Shown: one piece after another, positions 41,764 to 51,376 of the stretch
How the letters are laid out: every line of letters starts with the position of its first letter
Position numbering within the stretch: the stretch's first letter is position 1
Assembly: GCF_003236295.1 (NCBI RefSeq)
Contig: NZ_POTW01000002.1
Location: forward strand, 62,001-126,000
Length of the DNA stretch: 64,000 nt
Direction: 5' to 3'
From: Jiangella anatolica
GTDB taxonomy: Bacteria > Actinomycetota > Actinomycetes > Jiangellales > Jiangellaceae
Notes under the pieces: generated by a model
Databases searched by the model: none
Seen by the model: the letters and a program-made list of their open reading frames with translations, nothing else
What the model was told of the DNA's origin: nothing
Translations under genes and position numbers: made by a program

Positions 41764-42860
41764 GGCGCCTCCTCCATCGGCAGGGTGGCGGCGACCCGCC
41801 AGCCGCCCCCATCGGCCGGGCCGGCGTCGAGGCTGCCGCCGAGCCCGGCGACCCGCTCCTTCATGCCGGCCAGGCCGCGGCCGCTGTCGGGCCACCGGGT
41901 GGTCGTTCCGGCGCCGTCGTCGGTGATCGAGACGGTGAGGTCGCCGCCGGTGACGGTCACGGCCACGACCGCGTGGGCCGGCCCGGCGTGGCGGACGACG
42001 TTGGTCAGCGACTCCTGGACCACCCGGCCGACCGTCTGCGCCGTCCGCGGCGGGAGCCGGCGCAGCACGTCGGCCGGCGGGAGCCGGAGCTCCGCCGTGA
42101 CGCTGCCGGGCAGCCCGGCCACGAGGGCCCGCAGCGCCGCCTCGACGTCGTAGGAGTCGGTGAGCAGCCCCAGGATCCGGTCCAGGTCGCTCATCGCGCC
42201 GCGGCCGACGTCCTCGATCCGGGCCAGCGCCTCCTGCACCGGTGGCGCTCCCTCGCCGAGGACCAGCCGGGCCGCGCCGGCGTGCGTGACCATCACCGTC
42301 ACCGCGTGCCCGACCGCGTCGTGCAGCTCCGCGGCCACCCGGGCCCGCTCGGCCGCGACGGCGCGCTCGTTCTCACGGACGCGCATCGCGTCGGCGGCCT
42401 CCTGCCGGGTCCGGCCGGCCCAGCCGACCAGCCAGGCGACCGCGTGGACGGCGCCGGCCAGCACGACGGCGTCCGTGTCGCCGGCCAATGCCACCAGCGT
42501 CGCCACGACCGGCAGCGCGGCGAGCTCGGCCGCACGCCGGGGCGGCCGGGTCCGGGCCACCAGCGTGACCGCGAGCGCCGTCGCCAGCGAGACGTTCGTG
42601 ACCTCCGCGCCGGACGCCACCGCGGCGACCGTCGCGGCTGCCGCCGCCCAGAGCGCCGACGCCGGCGCGAACCGCCGCCCCGCGATCGCCGCGAACCACA
42701 CCACCGCGCAGACCCGCTCGACCGCCGAGCCGCTGAGCACCGACGCCGTGTGGTCCGACGGGCCGATGGCGATCACCGCGGACAGGTAGGCGACGACGAC
42801 GTCGAGCGCGACCCACACCGGGCCGCGCTCCACACGTCGATCCGGCCACCAGCGCCTCAC
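41760..42860 (-). CDS. Two-component sensor histidine kinase (HisKA_3 type)
   Basis: This 366-residue kinase has several N-terminal transmembrane helices (about 15-140). A HisKA_3 dimerisation segment carries the phospho-accepting His in ELHDAVGHAVTVMVTH near 178. A HATPase_c domain follows with VVQESLTNVVRHA near 258 and DDGAG near 296. The short extracytoplasmic loops suggest sensing within or near the membrane. It is co-transcribed with the response regulator and divergent from the membrane alpha/beta hydrolase. The GTG start has no clear ribosome binding site, so the exact start is uncertain. Confidence 0.93.
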   Translation of the reverse strand: MRRWWPDRRVERGPVWVALDVVVAYLSAVIAIGPSDHTASVLSGSAVERVCAVVWFAAIAGRRFAPASALWAAAAATVAAVASGAEVTNVSLATALAVTLVARTRPPRRAAELAALPVVATLVALAGDTDAVVLAGAVHAVAWLVGWAGRTRQEAADAMRVRENERAVAAERARVAAELHDAVGHAVTVMVTHAGAARLVLGEGAPPVQEALARIEDVGRGAMSDLDRILGLLTDSYDVEAALRALVAGLPGSVTAELRLPPADVLRRLPPRTAQTVGRVVQESLTNVVRHAGPAHAVVAVTVTGGDLTVSITDDGAGTTTRWPDSGRGLAGMKERVAGLGGSLDAGPADGGGWRVAATLPMEEAP

Positions 42861-42992
42861 GAGGGACAGGCTACGGCCGCGCCGTGTCGCCCACGTCCCC
42901 CTCGGGGGTGACACCGGGTCCACCCGCGAGCGGACGAACTCGGCGCGCGCCGGCGGACGCGCGGGCCGGCCCGGCGCGCACACGATCGCACC

Positions 42993-44267
42993 ATGACACA
43001 GCAGCTCAGCCCGGATGTCACCCCGACAACCACGACCCACCGCGCGCGCCGCGTGCTCGGCCACGCCGGCCGCGCCCTGCTGGTCCTGCTCGGTGTGCTC
43101 GTCGCGCCCGTCGCCGGCGCCGCCGCGCTGTGGGTGGCGGCGAACCTCACCGACGAGCTCGCCCTGATCGCCGCCGCCGGCCTCGTCATTCTGACGGCGA
43201 CCTGCGCGCTGCTGGTGTACGCCGGCGTGCGGCGGCGCATGCTCACCGCGGTCGGCACGGCCGTAGTGGTCGTCGCGACCGTCGCGCTCGCCTCGGTCAC
43301 CGTCCTGCTGCCCATGGACGAAGCGCCGCCCAGCCCACGGTCGCAGCCGACCGGCTACTGGACGCTGCCGACCGGGTCGCGGCTGGCCTACACCCAGGTG
43401 CCGGCCGAGGGAGAGCCGCGCCCGACGCCGGTCATCATGCTGCACGGCGGGCCGGGAACGCCCGGCGACGGCCCCGACGCGGTGGACCGGCTGCTCGCGG
43501 CGCAGGGCTACGACGTCTACCTCTACGACCAGCTCGGCTCCGGCCGCTCGGACCGGCTCGACGACCCCACCGGCTACACCGTCGCCCGGCAGGTCGCCGA
43601 TCTCGAGGCGGTCCGCGACACGATCGGCGCCGACCGCGTCGTGCTCATGGGCGCCTCCTGGGGCGCGACGCTGGCCGCCGAGTACACAGCCGCGCATCCC
43701 GAGCACGTCGCCGGCCTCGTCCTCACCTCGCCCGGCGTGCTGTGGGCGCCGGCCTGGGCGGACCGCGAGGAGGGCGACATCTGGGACCGGCTCACCCCGG
43801 AGCAGGAGCGGCGGATCGACGAGCTGGAGGCGAGCCCGCGACTGCTGGCCTGGTCGTTGCTGCTGGAGACGAACCCGCGGGCCGCGCACGCCCTGGTCGG
43901 CGACGCCGAGATCGACGCCGTCTTCGCCGAGCTGCTGGCGATCGCGGCGCCGGCGGCGAGCTGCCACCCGGACCGGCCGCTGGAGGAGATCCCGCAGTCC
44001 GTGCCCGGCTTCTACGCCAACCAGCTCACCACGGCCGACCAGCTGACCGTGCCCGACCCGCGGCCCGCGCTGCGCGACGTGCGGGTGCCGGCGATCGTGC
44101 TGCGCGGCGACTGCGACTACAAGGACCCGGGCATCGCGCGCGAGTACGAGGAGGTGCTGCCCGGCGCGACGCTCGTGACGGTGCCCGGCGCCGGTCACCT
44201 GATCGACGCCGAGCAGCCCGACACCTACCGTCGCGCCGTGCTGGAGTTCCTCGACGGTATCGGCTAG
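42993..44267 (+). CDS. Membrane-anchored alpha/beta hydrolase (peptidase S33-like)
   Basis: This 424-residue protein begins with three predicted transmembrane helices (about 25-50, 54-78 and 83-106). An alpha/beta hydrolase domain follows. The oxyanion motif HGGPG near 150, nucleophile elbow GASWG near 220-224 (Ser 222), a likely Asp in LRGDCD and His in GAGH near 402 give a full triad. HGGPG is typical of proline iminopeptidase-like S33 enzymes. It is divergent from a two-component system that probably regulates it. The 3' end overlaps the E2 gene by 4 bp in convergent orientation. Confidence 0.9.
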   Translation: MTQQLSPDVTPTTTTHRARRVLGHAGRALLVLLGVLVAPVAGAAALWVAANLTDELALIAAAGLVILTATCALLVYAGVRRRMLTAVGTAVVVVATVALASVTVLLPMDEAPPSPRSQPTGYWTLPTGSRLAYTQVPAEGEPRPTPVIMLHGGPGTPGDGPDAVDRLLAAQGYDVYLYDQLGSGRSDRLDDPTGYTVARQVADLEAVRDTIGADRVVLMGASWGATLAAEYTAAHPEHVAGLVLTSPGVLWAPAWADREEGDIWDRLTPEQERRIDELEASPRLLAWSLLLETNPRAAHALVGDAEIDAVFAELLAIAAPAASCHPDRPLEEIPQSVPGFYANQLTTADQLTVPDPRPALRDVRVPAIVLRGDCDYKDPGIAREYEEVLPGATLVTVPGAGHLIDAEQPDTYRRAVLEFLDGIG

Positions 44268-45517
44268 GCGATCGCCAGCCAGGGGTCCTCGAGCACGGTG
44301 GCCAGGTCGCGGACGAACTCCGCGGCCTGGGCGCCGTCGATGACCCGGTGGTCCGACGACAGCGTCATCGTCATCTTCTGCACGACCGCCAGCTCGCCGT
44401 CCTTCACCCCGGCCTCGGACCGCACCGCGCCGACCGCAAGGATCGCCGCCTCCGGCGGGTTGATCACGGCGGTGAAGTGGTCGATGCCGTACATGCCGAG
44501 GTTGCTGACGGTGAACGTGCCGCCGGTCATCTCGTCCAGGCCGAGCTTGCGGTCGCGGGCCTTGCCGGCCAGCGCCCGGGTCTCGGCGGAGATGCTGGTC
44601 AGGCTCTTCGTGTCCGCGTCGCGGATCACCGGCACGACGAGCCCGGTCTCCGTCGCCACCGCGATGCCGACGTGGACGCGCCCGTGCCGCACGATCGCCT
44701 CGGGCGTGAACGACGAGTTCACCACCGGGTGGTCGCGCAGCACGACGGCGACGGCGCGCACGATGATGTCGTTGACGCTGACCTTCTTCTTGTCCGCCGC
44801 GACGAGCCGCTCGTTCAGCTGCGCCCGCAGCTGCGACAGCGGGCCGGCGTCGATCGTCTTCGTCACGTAGAAGTGCGGCGACGACTGCATGCTCTCGGTC
44901 AGCCGGCGGGCGATCGTCTTGCGGATCGAGCTGAGCGGGATCAGCTCGTCGGTCTCCGCCACCTCGGGCGCGACGGCGGCAGCGGCGGGCTGCGCCGGGG
45001 TGCTCACGGGGGCCGCCGGAGCCGCGGACGCCGCCTTGGCGACGTCGGCCCGGATGATCCGCCCGCCGGGGCCGGAGCCGGCCACCGTCGCCAGGTCGAT
45101 GCCCTGCTCGCGGGCGTCGCGCCGGGCCAGCGGCGAGGACAGGATGCGGCCGCCGTCCGGCCGGGTGACCGGCGCCGGGGCCGGAGCCGCGGCGGGTGCG
45201 GGCGCCGCCGGGGCGGGCTCGGCCTTCGCCGGCTCGGCGACGGGAGCGGGCGCGGCGGGGGCAGCGGCCGGTGTGGGCTCGCCGGCGACGGCGAGCCGGG
45301 CGATCGGCGCGCCGATCGGCGCCGTGTCGCCCTCCTTCACCAGGATCTCGGCCAGGACGCCGTCCTCGTAGGCCTCGTGCTCCATGACGGCCTTGTCGGT
45401 CTCGATCTCGACCAGTACGTCGCCGGGGTGGATCTCGTCGCCGACCTGCTTGCGCCAGGCGGCGACGACGCCCTCCTCCATCGTGTCGGAGAGCCGGGGC
45501 ATCAGGATGTCGGTCAT
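44264..45517 (-). CDS. pdhC: Dihydrolipoamide acyltransferase (E2) of 2-oxoacid dehydrogenase
   Basis: This 417-residue E2 subunit has one lipoyl domain (about 1-78; lipoyl-lysine in ETDKAVMEHE near 42). An Ala/Pro-rich linker follows, then a peripheral-subunit-binding domain (about 125-165, SPLARRDAREQGIDLATVAGSGPGGRI). The catalytic core carries the DHRVIDGAQAAEF active-site motif near 390. It transfers the acyl group to CoA. It is third in the E1alpha-E1beta-E2 operon. No E3 gene is in the window. Pyruvate is the likeliest substrate; branched-chain or acetoin use is possible. Confidence 0.95.
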   Translation of the reverse strand: MTDILMPRLSDTMEEGVVAAWRKQVGDEIHPGDVLVEIETDKAVMEHEAYEDGVLAEILVKEGDTAPIGAPIARLAVAGEPTPAAAPAAPAPVAEPAKAEPAPAAPAPAAAPAPAPVTRPDGGRILSSPLARRDAREQGIDLATVAGSGPGGRIIRADVAKAASAAPAAPVSTPAQPAAAAVAPEVAETDELIPLSSIRKTIARRLTESMQSSPHFYVTKTIDAGPLSQLRAQLNERLVAADKKKVSVNDIIVRAVAVVLRDHPVVNSSFTPEAIVRHGRVHVGIAVATETGLVVPVIRDADTKSLTSISAETRALAGKARDRKLGLDEMTGGTFTVSNLGMYGIDHFTAVINPPEAAILAVGAVRSEAGVKDGELAVVQKMTMTLSSDHRVIDGAQAAEFVRDLATVLEDPWLAIA

Positions 45518-45528
45518 CGCGGGTCTCC

Positions 45529-46536
45529 TCAGTGCGCGCCGACGGACCGGCGGCCGACGGCGTCGAGGGTCTGGTGTACGACCGTGACGACGTCGTTCGC
45601 CGACGGCAGCGCGGCCAGCTCCAGCGGCTTGGCGTAGGGCAGCGGCACCTCGGCCATCGCCACCCGCCGCACCGGCGCGTCGAGGTAGTCGAACGCGCCG
45701 TCGGAGATCGACGCGGCGACCTCGGCGCCGATGCCGTACGTCAGCCAGTCGTCCTCGAGCACCACGGCGCAGGACGTCTTCTTCACCGACTCGATGATCG
45801 TCGGCCGGTCCAGCGGGCGCAGGCTGCGCAGGTCGACCACCTCGGCCGAGATGCCCTCGTCCGCCGCCAGCTTCTCCGCGACCTGCAGCGCGACGTGCGC
45901 CATGCGCGAGTACGCGACCAGCGTGATGTCGGTGCCCTCGCGGGTCACCGCCGCACGCCCGATCTCGGCCGGCTCGTCGCCGTCGGGCACCTCGCCCTTC
46001 GTGTTGTAGAGCGCGAGGTTCTCCAGGAACAGCACCGGGTCGTTGTCGCGGATGGACGCGATCAGCAGCGCCTTCGCGTCGGCCGGCGACGACGGCGCCA
46101 CGACCTTGAGGCCGGGCGTGAACGCGTAGAACAGCTCGACGTTCTGCGAGTGCGTCGCCGCGAGCTGCTGGCCGCCGCCACCGGGCGTGCGGATCACCAT
46201 CGGCACCGAGCGCTGGCCGCCGAACATGCCGTAGATCTTCGCGGCGTGGTTGACGATCTGGTCCAGCGCGAGCAGCGAGAAGTTGATCGTCATGATCTCG
46301 ACGACCGGGCGCAGGCCGAGCATCGCCGCGCCGACGGCCGCGCCGGTGAAGCCCTCCTCGGCGATCGGGGTGTCGCGCACGCGCTTCGGCCCGAACTCGT
46401 CGAGCAGGCCGGCGGTGATCTTGTACGACCCCTCGAACCGGCCGATCTCCTCGCCCATCAGGAAGACGTCCGGGTCGCGGAGCATCTCGGCGCGCAGCGT
46501 GTCGTGCAGCGCCTGGCGGTAACTCATGACGGCCAT
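45529..46536 (-). CDS. pdhB: 2-oxoacid (pyruvate) dehydrogenase E1 beta subunit
   Basis: This 335-residue transketolase-like subunit has SYRQALHDTLRAEMLRDPDVF near residues 5-25, GEEIGRFEGSYKITAGLLDEFG near 28-49, and DTPIAEEGFTGAAVGAAMLGLRPVVEIM near 55-82 for cofactor and subunit contacts. It partners the E1 alpha chain to bind thiamine diphosphate. AGGAG lies 6 bases before the ATG, inside the 3' end of the E1 alpha gene, and only 1 base separates the two genes. Confidence 0.95.
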   Translation of the reverse strand: MAVMSYRQALHDTLRAEMLRDPDVFLMGEEIGRFEGSYKITAGLLDEFGPKRVRDTPIAEEGFTGAAVGAAMLGLRPVVEIMTINFSLLALDQIVNHAAKIYGMFGGQRSVPMVIRTPGGGGQQLAATHSQNVELFYAFTPGLKVVAPSSPADAKALLIASIRDNDPVLFLENLALYNTKGEVPDGDEPAEIGRAAVTREGTDITLVAYSRMAHVALQVAEKLAADEGISAEVVDLRSLRPLDRPTIIESVKKTSCAVVLEDDWLTYGIGAEVAASISDGAFDYLDAPVRRVAMAEVPLPYAKPLELAALPSANDVVTVVHQTLDAVGRRSVGAH

Positions 46537-46537
46537 G

Positions 46538-47590
46538 TCAAGCTCCTACCGGGAACAGCGGGTCTGCGGGGAGGCGGCGCGAGTCGTTCGGCACCGGCGA
46601 CGCGTACGTGTAGTCGAACAGCGAGGACACCTCGGGCGCCGGGCTCTTCTCGGCGAACTCGACGGCGGCCTTGACGATGCGGTGGACGTCGGCGTCGATC
46701 TCGGCCAGGCCCTCGGCCGTGGCGGCGCCGTCGGCGACGAGCCGGTCGTGCAGCCCGGCGACGGGGTCCTGGGCGCGGACCTCGTCGACCTCCTCCTTGC
46801 TGCGGTACGCGGCGGGGTCGACGACGGAGTGCCCGCGCAGCCGGCCGCTCACGGTCTCGAGCAGGTACGGCCGCTGCTCCTCGCGGGCCCGCTCGACGGC
46901 GACCTTCGCGGCGTCGCGGACGGCGATGACGTCGTTGCCGTCGACCCGCGCGGACTCCATGCGATACGACGACGCGCGCTTGTACAGCTCCGGCTCGGCC
47001 GACGACATCTCGACCGTCGTGCCCATGCCCAGGCGGTTGTTGACGACGACGAACACGATCGGCAGGTCCCAGAGCGTCGCGATGTTCAGCGTCTCGTGGA
47101 ACGCGCCGATGTTCGTCGTGCCGTCGCCCATCTGGCACATGACGACCTCGTCGCCGTCGCGGTACGAGACCGCGAGCGCGGCGCCGGCCGCCAGCGGCAG
47201 CTGCCCGCCGACGATCCCGTAGCCGCCGAGCTGGCGCACGTCGGTGTCGAACAGGTGCATCGAGCCGCCCCAGCCCTTGCTGACGCCGTCCTGCCGGCCG
47301 TACAGCTCGGCCATGACGCGGCCCGGGTCCATGCCGCGGATCAGCGCGTAGCCGTGATCGCGGTAGTTGGTGAAGAGGTAGTCGCGCTCCTCGATCGCGG
47401 CCATCAGGCCGACGACGGTGGCCTCTTCGCCGAGGTTGAGGTGGCAGTAGCCGCCGATCTTCGCCTCGGTGTACGCCTGCGCGGTGCGTTCCTCGAACCG
47501 GCGCACCAGGAGCATCTGCCGGTAGTAGCCGAGCAGTTCCTCGGCGTTCTTCGCCGAGCGCGCCGGGCGCTTGCGACTGGTGGTCGCCAC
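46538..47590 (-). CDS. pdhA: 2-oxoacid (pyruvate) dehydrogenase E1 alpha subunit
   Basis: This subunit of about 350 residues contains the thiamine diphosphate motif GDGTTNIGAFHETLN near 155-169 and YRDHGYALIRGMDP near 77. The phosphorylation-loop-like YRMESARVDGNDV lies near 209. It decarboxylates the 2-oxoacid and acylates E2. GTG 47590 is preferred because GGGCGGG lies 6 bases upstream; in-frame GTG 47614 and TTG 47620 are closer to the operator and less likely. It heads the operon and is divergent from a TetR gene. Confidence 0.95.
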   Translation of the reverse strand: MATTSRKRPARSAKNAEELLGYYRQMLLVRRFEERTAQAYTEAKIGGYCHLNLGEEATVVGLMAAIEERDYLFTNYRDHGYALIRGMDPGRVMAELYGRQDGVSKGWGGSMHLFDTDVRQLGGYGIVGGQLPLAAGAALAVSYRDGDEVVMCQMGDGTTNIGAFHETLNIATLWDLPIVFVVVNNRLGMGTTVEMSSAEPELYKRASSYRMESARVDGNDVIAVRDAAKVAVERAREEQRPYLLETVSGRLRGHSVVDPAAYRSKEEVDEVRAQDPVAGLHDRLVADGAATAEGLAEIDADVHRIVKAAVEFAEKSPAPEVSSLFDYTYASPVPNDSRRLPADPLFPVGA

Positions 47591-47621
47591 TTCGTTCCCG
47601 CCCTTCGTTGTCACGGGCAAA

Positions 47622-47645
47622 CAATGAAACGTTAGCGTTTCATTG
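47622..47645. promoter_or_regulatory. 24-bp perfect palindromic operator between pdhA and tetR
   Basis: Perfect 10-bp arms, CAATGAAACG and CGTTTCATTG, with a TTAG spacer lie between two divergent genes. The AT-rich composition against the GC-rich background and the TetR neighbour make this a likely TetR operator controlling both directions. Confidence 0.85.
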
Positions 47646-47678
47646 CATCCAAGCGTACCTCCGCGCGAGGATGACGAT

Positions 47679-48302
47679 GTGACTGCACGGGCGGCGAAGG
47701 CGGCGCCACGTGGCCGGCCGCGCGACGCCGACCGCGCGGCCCGGCGCGACGCGCTGCTCGAGACCGCGATGCGGCTGTTCCTCGCCCACGGCTACGGCGG
47801 CACGACCATCGAGGTCATCGCGGCCGAGGCCAGGGTGGCCAAGCGCACCGTGTACACGACCGTCGGCGACAAGGCCGACCTGTTCGTGGCCGTCGTCCGC
47901 CGGCTCGGCGACCGGGTCGTGAACGCCGTCGACGCCGGCGACCCGGTCACCGACCTGCACGCGTTCGGCGTCCGGCTGGTCCGGCTGATGCTGTCCGACG
48001 AGGCGATCGGGCTGCACCGGCTGGTCACCGGCGAGGCGGCGAAGTTCCCCGACCTCGCCGCCCGGCACTACGCGAACGGGCCGCGCCGCTACATCGGCGT
48101 GCTGTCCGGCCTGCTCGCGACGCTGCCGCCGGACCGGCTCGCCGTCCGCTGCGACGACTCCGACCGGCTGGCCGAGCAGCTGTTCACGCTGCTGATGGGC
48201 GAACCGCACCGGCGGCGGATGTTCGGCCTGGACCCGGCGCCGACGGCGGCGCAGGCCGGCGCGCACGTCGCCCGGACGCTGGAGCTGATCCTCGCGCCGT
48301 GA
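47679..48302 (+). CDS. TetR-family regulator, divergent from PDH operon
   Basis: This 207-residue regulator has a TetR HTH (about 24-70; TTIEVIAAEARVAKRTVYTTVGDKADLFVAVV) and a C-terminal TetR_C domain. It probably represses itself and the E1-E2 operon through the 24-bp palindrome, possibly sensing an acyl-CoA or oxoacid-linked ligand (inference). The GTG at 47679 has a weak GAGG about 8 bases upstream. Upstream codons in the frame reach into the operator and are rejected as start sites. Confidence 0.92.
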   Translation: MTARAAKAAPRGRPRDADRAARRDALLETAMRLFLAHGYGGTTIEVIAAEARVAKRTVYTTVGDKADLFVAVVRRLGDRVVNAVDAGDPVTDLHAFGVRLVRLMLSDEAIGLHRLVTGEAAKFPDLAARHYANGPRRYIGVLSGLLATLPPDRLAVRCDDSDRLAEQLFTLLMGEPHRRRMFGLDPAPTAAQAGAHVARTLELILAP

Positions 48303-48481
48303 CGGCGGATGTCTGATCTGGCAAGAGATGCCCCTTCTGAGTAGCTTGCCTGCCTTGACCAGAACCGCTGAGTAACGGCAAACCCGCAGGCAGTGGGCTC
48401 GGGGCGCGGTTGACTGTGCGATCTCCTTGCAGTCACCGGTACGGTTGCCCCTGGCGCAGGGGGACAGGAGGGTGAGAGCTG

Positions 48482-51376
48482 GTGGGCCGGGCGCGGCTTG
48501 AGGTCGCACTTCTGGGTCCGGTCGAGGTGCACCGCGACGGGGTCACGATCTCGGTGCCGCCCGGCCGGCCTACCGTCATACTCGCGGCGCTCGCGGCGCG
48601 CCCCGGCGCCGTGGTCCCCATCGACGCGCTGGCCAGCTGGCTGTGGCCCGACGACGAGCCGGTGCATCCGCGCGCGGCCATCCAGACCCACGTCGCCCGG
48701 CTGCGCGCCGCGCTCGGCGACGGCTTCGTCCAGGCCGCCGGCGACGGCTACCGGCTGGACCTGCCGCCCGACGCCGTCGACGTCAGCCGGTTCCGCGAGC
48801 TGGTCGCCGCCGCCCGCGACGCCGAGCCGGCCACCGAGCTGACGCTGCTGCGCGAGGCGCTGGCGCTGTGGCGCGGCGACCCGCTGGCCGGGCTCAACCC
48901 CGACGACCTGGAGAAGGCGACCGCGCCGCTGCTGGTCGAGGAGCTGCTGTCGGCCACCGAGCGGCTGAACGAGCTGCGGCTGCGGCTGGACCGCACCGAC
49001 GAGGAGTTCGTGCCGTCGCTGCGCCGGCTGGTCGCCGCGCACCCGTGGCGGGAGCGGCTGTGGGCGCAGCTGATGCTCGCGCTGTACCGCCAGGGCCGGC
49101 AGGGCGACGCGCTCGCGGCCTACCACGAGGTCGTGACGGTGCTGCGCGACGAGCTCGGCATCGACCCGGGCCCGGAGCTGACCGGCCTGCACCGGCGCAT
49201 CCTCGACACCGACCCGGCGCTGCTGGCGGCCGAGCCCGGCACCGACGCGGGTCGGACGAACGGCGCGGCGGCGGGCTCGGTGGCGACGGTGGTGCGGGCG
49301 CCGGTGCAGCTGCCCCGCTCGACGGCCCGGTTCGTCGGCCGGGAGCACGAGATCGACCTGCTCACGGCCACGTTGTCCGAGGCGCGGTCGTGGGCCCGGC
49401 TCGGCCTGATCAGCGGGCCCGGCGGATCGGGGAAGACCACGCTCGCGCTGCACGTCGGGCACGCGCTGCGCGACGCGCACCCCGACGGCCAGCTGTTCGC
49501 GGAGCTGCGCGGGTCGACCGTCCCGGCCGACCCGGGTGATGTGCTGGCGGAGTTCCTGCGCGCGCTGGCGACACCGGAGGAGGACATCCCGGCGACGCTG
49601 GACGAGCGGGCCGCGCTGTTCCGGTCCGCCTGCGCGCACCGCCGGCTGCTGGTGGTGCTCGACGACGCCAGCGACGCCGCGCAGCTGACCCCGTTGCTGC
49701 CCGGCGCGGGCGGCTGCAGCGTGCTGGTGACCAGCCGGCCGCAGCTGAGCATGATCCCCGCCGATGTGCAGATCGACCTCGCGCTGTTCTCCGACGAGGA
49801 CGCCTACGAGCTGCTGGAGTCGATGGTCGGCGCCGACCGGCTGGCGGCCGAGCCGGACGCGACCGCGCTGCTCATCAACGCCTGCAAGGGCTCGCCGCTG
49901 GCGCTGCGGATCGCCGGCGGGCGGCTGGTGACCCGGCCGTCCTGGCCGATCGACCACTTCGCCGAGCGGCTGCTCACCAGCCGGCTGGACGAGCTGGAGA
50001 TGGGCGACCTCAGCGTGCGCTCCATGCTGACCGCGTCGGTGCAGGGCCTGGACCCGGCGATCGCGTTCCGGTTCCGGCTGCTGGCCGCCGTGCCCGGTCC
50101 CGCCGTGGACGTCGAGACCGCGGCCGCCGCGTGGGACGTCGGCGCCGACGACGCTCGAGGCGTGCTGGAGCACCTCGTCGACGTGCGGCTGATCGACTCC
50201 GCCGCGCCCGACGAGTACCGCTGGCACGACCTCGTCGACGACCACCTGCGCGCCGTCGCCGACACCCACCGCGTCGTCGCGGCCCGGCGCCGGCTGGTCC
50301 GGTACTACCTGCGCTGCCTGCACAACCTGTGGCCGGTGCTGCGGCCCGGCGGCACCGCCGCCGAGTCCGGCGCCTGGTTCCCCCACGAGGTCGCCGGGCG
50401 ATCGTTCGCCGACCGCGCCGAGGTGCATGGCTGGCTGCACCCGCACGCCGCGCTCATGACCTCGCTCGGCCTGGCCGGCCTGCACAGCGACCAGCAGGAC
50501 ATCGTCGACGAGTCCGCCGCGCTGCTGCTGGCGCTGGCCCGGGCCCGGTACGAGTGCTGCCGCGAGGCGCACACCGAGGACCTGTCCCGGGCGGTGCTCG
50601 ACATCCCGGCCAAGCTCGGCGACCCGGCGCTGACCGCGCGGGCCTGGCACTCGCTGGCGCTGTCGCTGGGCGCGCAGAGCCGGCGCGAGGAGGCGCTGGA
50701 GGCCGGCGCCCGGGGCCTCGCCGCCCGCCGCGAACTGGGCGACCGGTACGGCGAAGTGATCATGCTGCACAACATGGCGGTCTGGTACGAGCTGGACGGC
50801 CGGTACGAGGAGGCGGCGGCGCTGTTCGAGCGCTGCGCCGACGCCGACGACGTCCTCGCGCCGGAGGTCCGGCGACGCTGCCGGCGCAACCTCGCCGACG
50901 TGCAGGTCAGCCTCGGGCTGTTCGACGAGGCCCGGCGCAACCTGGCGCTCACCGGCGAAGGCCTCGGCGACGAGCCCGGCGTCGAGCTGTTCGACCAGCT
51001 GCTGGCCGACGGGCACCTGGCGCTGGAGACCGGCGCCGCCGACGACGCCGTCGCCGGGTTCGCCCGCGCGGTGGCCGTCGCCGCCGAGCTGGGTTCGCTG
51101 CCGCTGCAGGCCGCCGGGCTGGTCAAGGAGGCCAACGCGCTGCGCCGGGCCGGTCGCGACGGTGGCCCGCCGGCCGCGCGGGCGGCGGCTCTGGCCCGCG
51201 AGGGCCACCTCATCGACGTCGAGGCCGAGGCGCTGGCCGAGCTCGGCCACAGCCGGGCCCGCGACGGCGACGGCGAGACCGCGCGCAAGCACTGGACCGC
51301 GGCGCTGCGCATCTTCGAGTCGCTCGGCTCGCCGCGCGCCGACGAGCTGCGCGAGCTGGTGGCGGAGCGGCCGTGA
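48482..51376 (+). CDS. SARP/AfsR-type regulator 1 (winged helix, BTAD, NB-ARC, TPR)
   Basis: This 964-residue regulator has an OmpR-like winged helix (about 6-85), a bacterial transcriptional activation domain (about 90-235) and an NB-ARC ATPase. The P-loop is GPGGSGKTTLAL near 312 and the Walker B segment is RLLVVLDDA near 385. TPR-like helices fill about 620-950. AfsR relatives activate secondary metabolism or morphological genes through 11-bp direct repeats. A GTG start has GGAGGG upstream. It overlaps a second SARP gene by 4 bp. The roughly 180-bp region before it should hold the promoter. Confidence 0.94.
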   Translation: MGRARLEVALLGPVEVHRDGVTISVPPGRPTVILAALAARPGAVVPIDALASWLWPDDEPVHPRAAIQTHVARLRAALGDGFVQAAGDGYRLDLPPDAVDVSRFRELVAAARDAEPATELTLLREALALWRGDPLAGLNPDDLEKATAPLLVEELLSATERLNELRLRLDRTDEEFVPSLRRLVAAHPWRERLWAQLMLALYRQGRQGDALAAYHEVVTVLRDELGIDPGPELTGLHRRILDTDPALLAAEPGTDAGRTNGAAAGSVATVVRAPVQLPRSTARFVGREHEIDLLTATLSEARSWARLGLISGPGGSGKTTLALHVGHALRDAHPDGQLFAELRGSTVPADPGDVLAEFLRALATPEEDIPATLDERAALFRSACAHRRLLVVLDDASDAAQLTPLLPGAGGCSVLVTSRPQLSMIPADVQIDLALFSDEDAYELLESMVGADRLAAEPDATALLINACKGSPLALRIAGGRLVTRPSWPIDHFAERLLTSRLDELEMGDLSVRSMLTASVQGLDPAIAFRFRLLAAVPGPAVDVETAAAAWDVGADDARGVLEHLVDVRLIDSAAPDEYRWHDLVDDHLRAVADTHRVVAARRRLVRYYLRCLHNLWPVLRPGGTAAESGAWFPHEVAGRSFADRAEVHGWLHPHAALMTSLGLAGLHSDQQDIVDESAALLLALARARYECCREAHTEDLSRAVLDIPAKLGDPALTARAWHSLALSLGAQSRREEALEAGARGLAARRELGDRYGEVIMLHNMAVWYELDGRYEEAAALFERCADADDVLAPEVRRRCRRNLADVQVSLGLFDEARRNLALTGEGLGDEPGVELFDQLLADGHLALETGAADDAVAGFARAVAVAAELGSLPLQAAGLVKEANALRRAGRDGGPPAARAAALAREGHLIDVEAEALAELGHSRARDGDGETARKHWTAALRIFESLGSPRADELRELVAERP

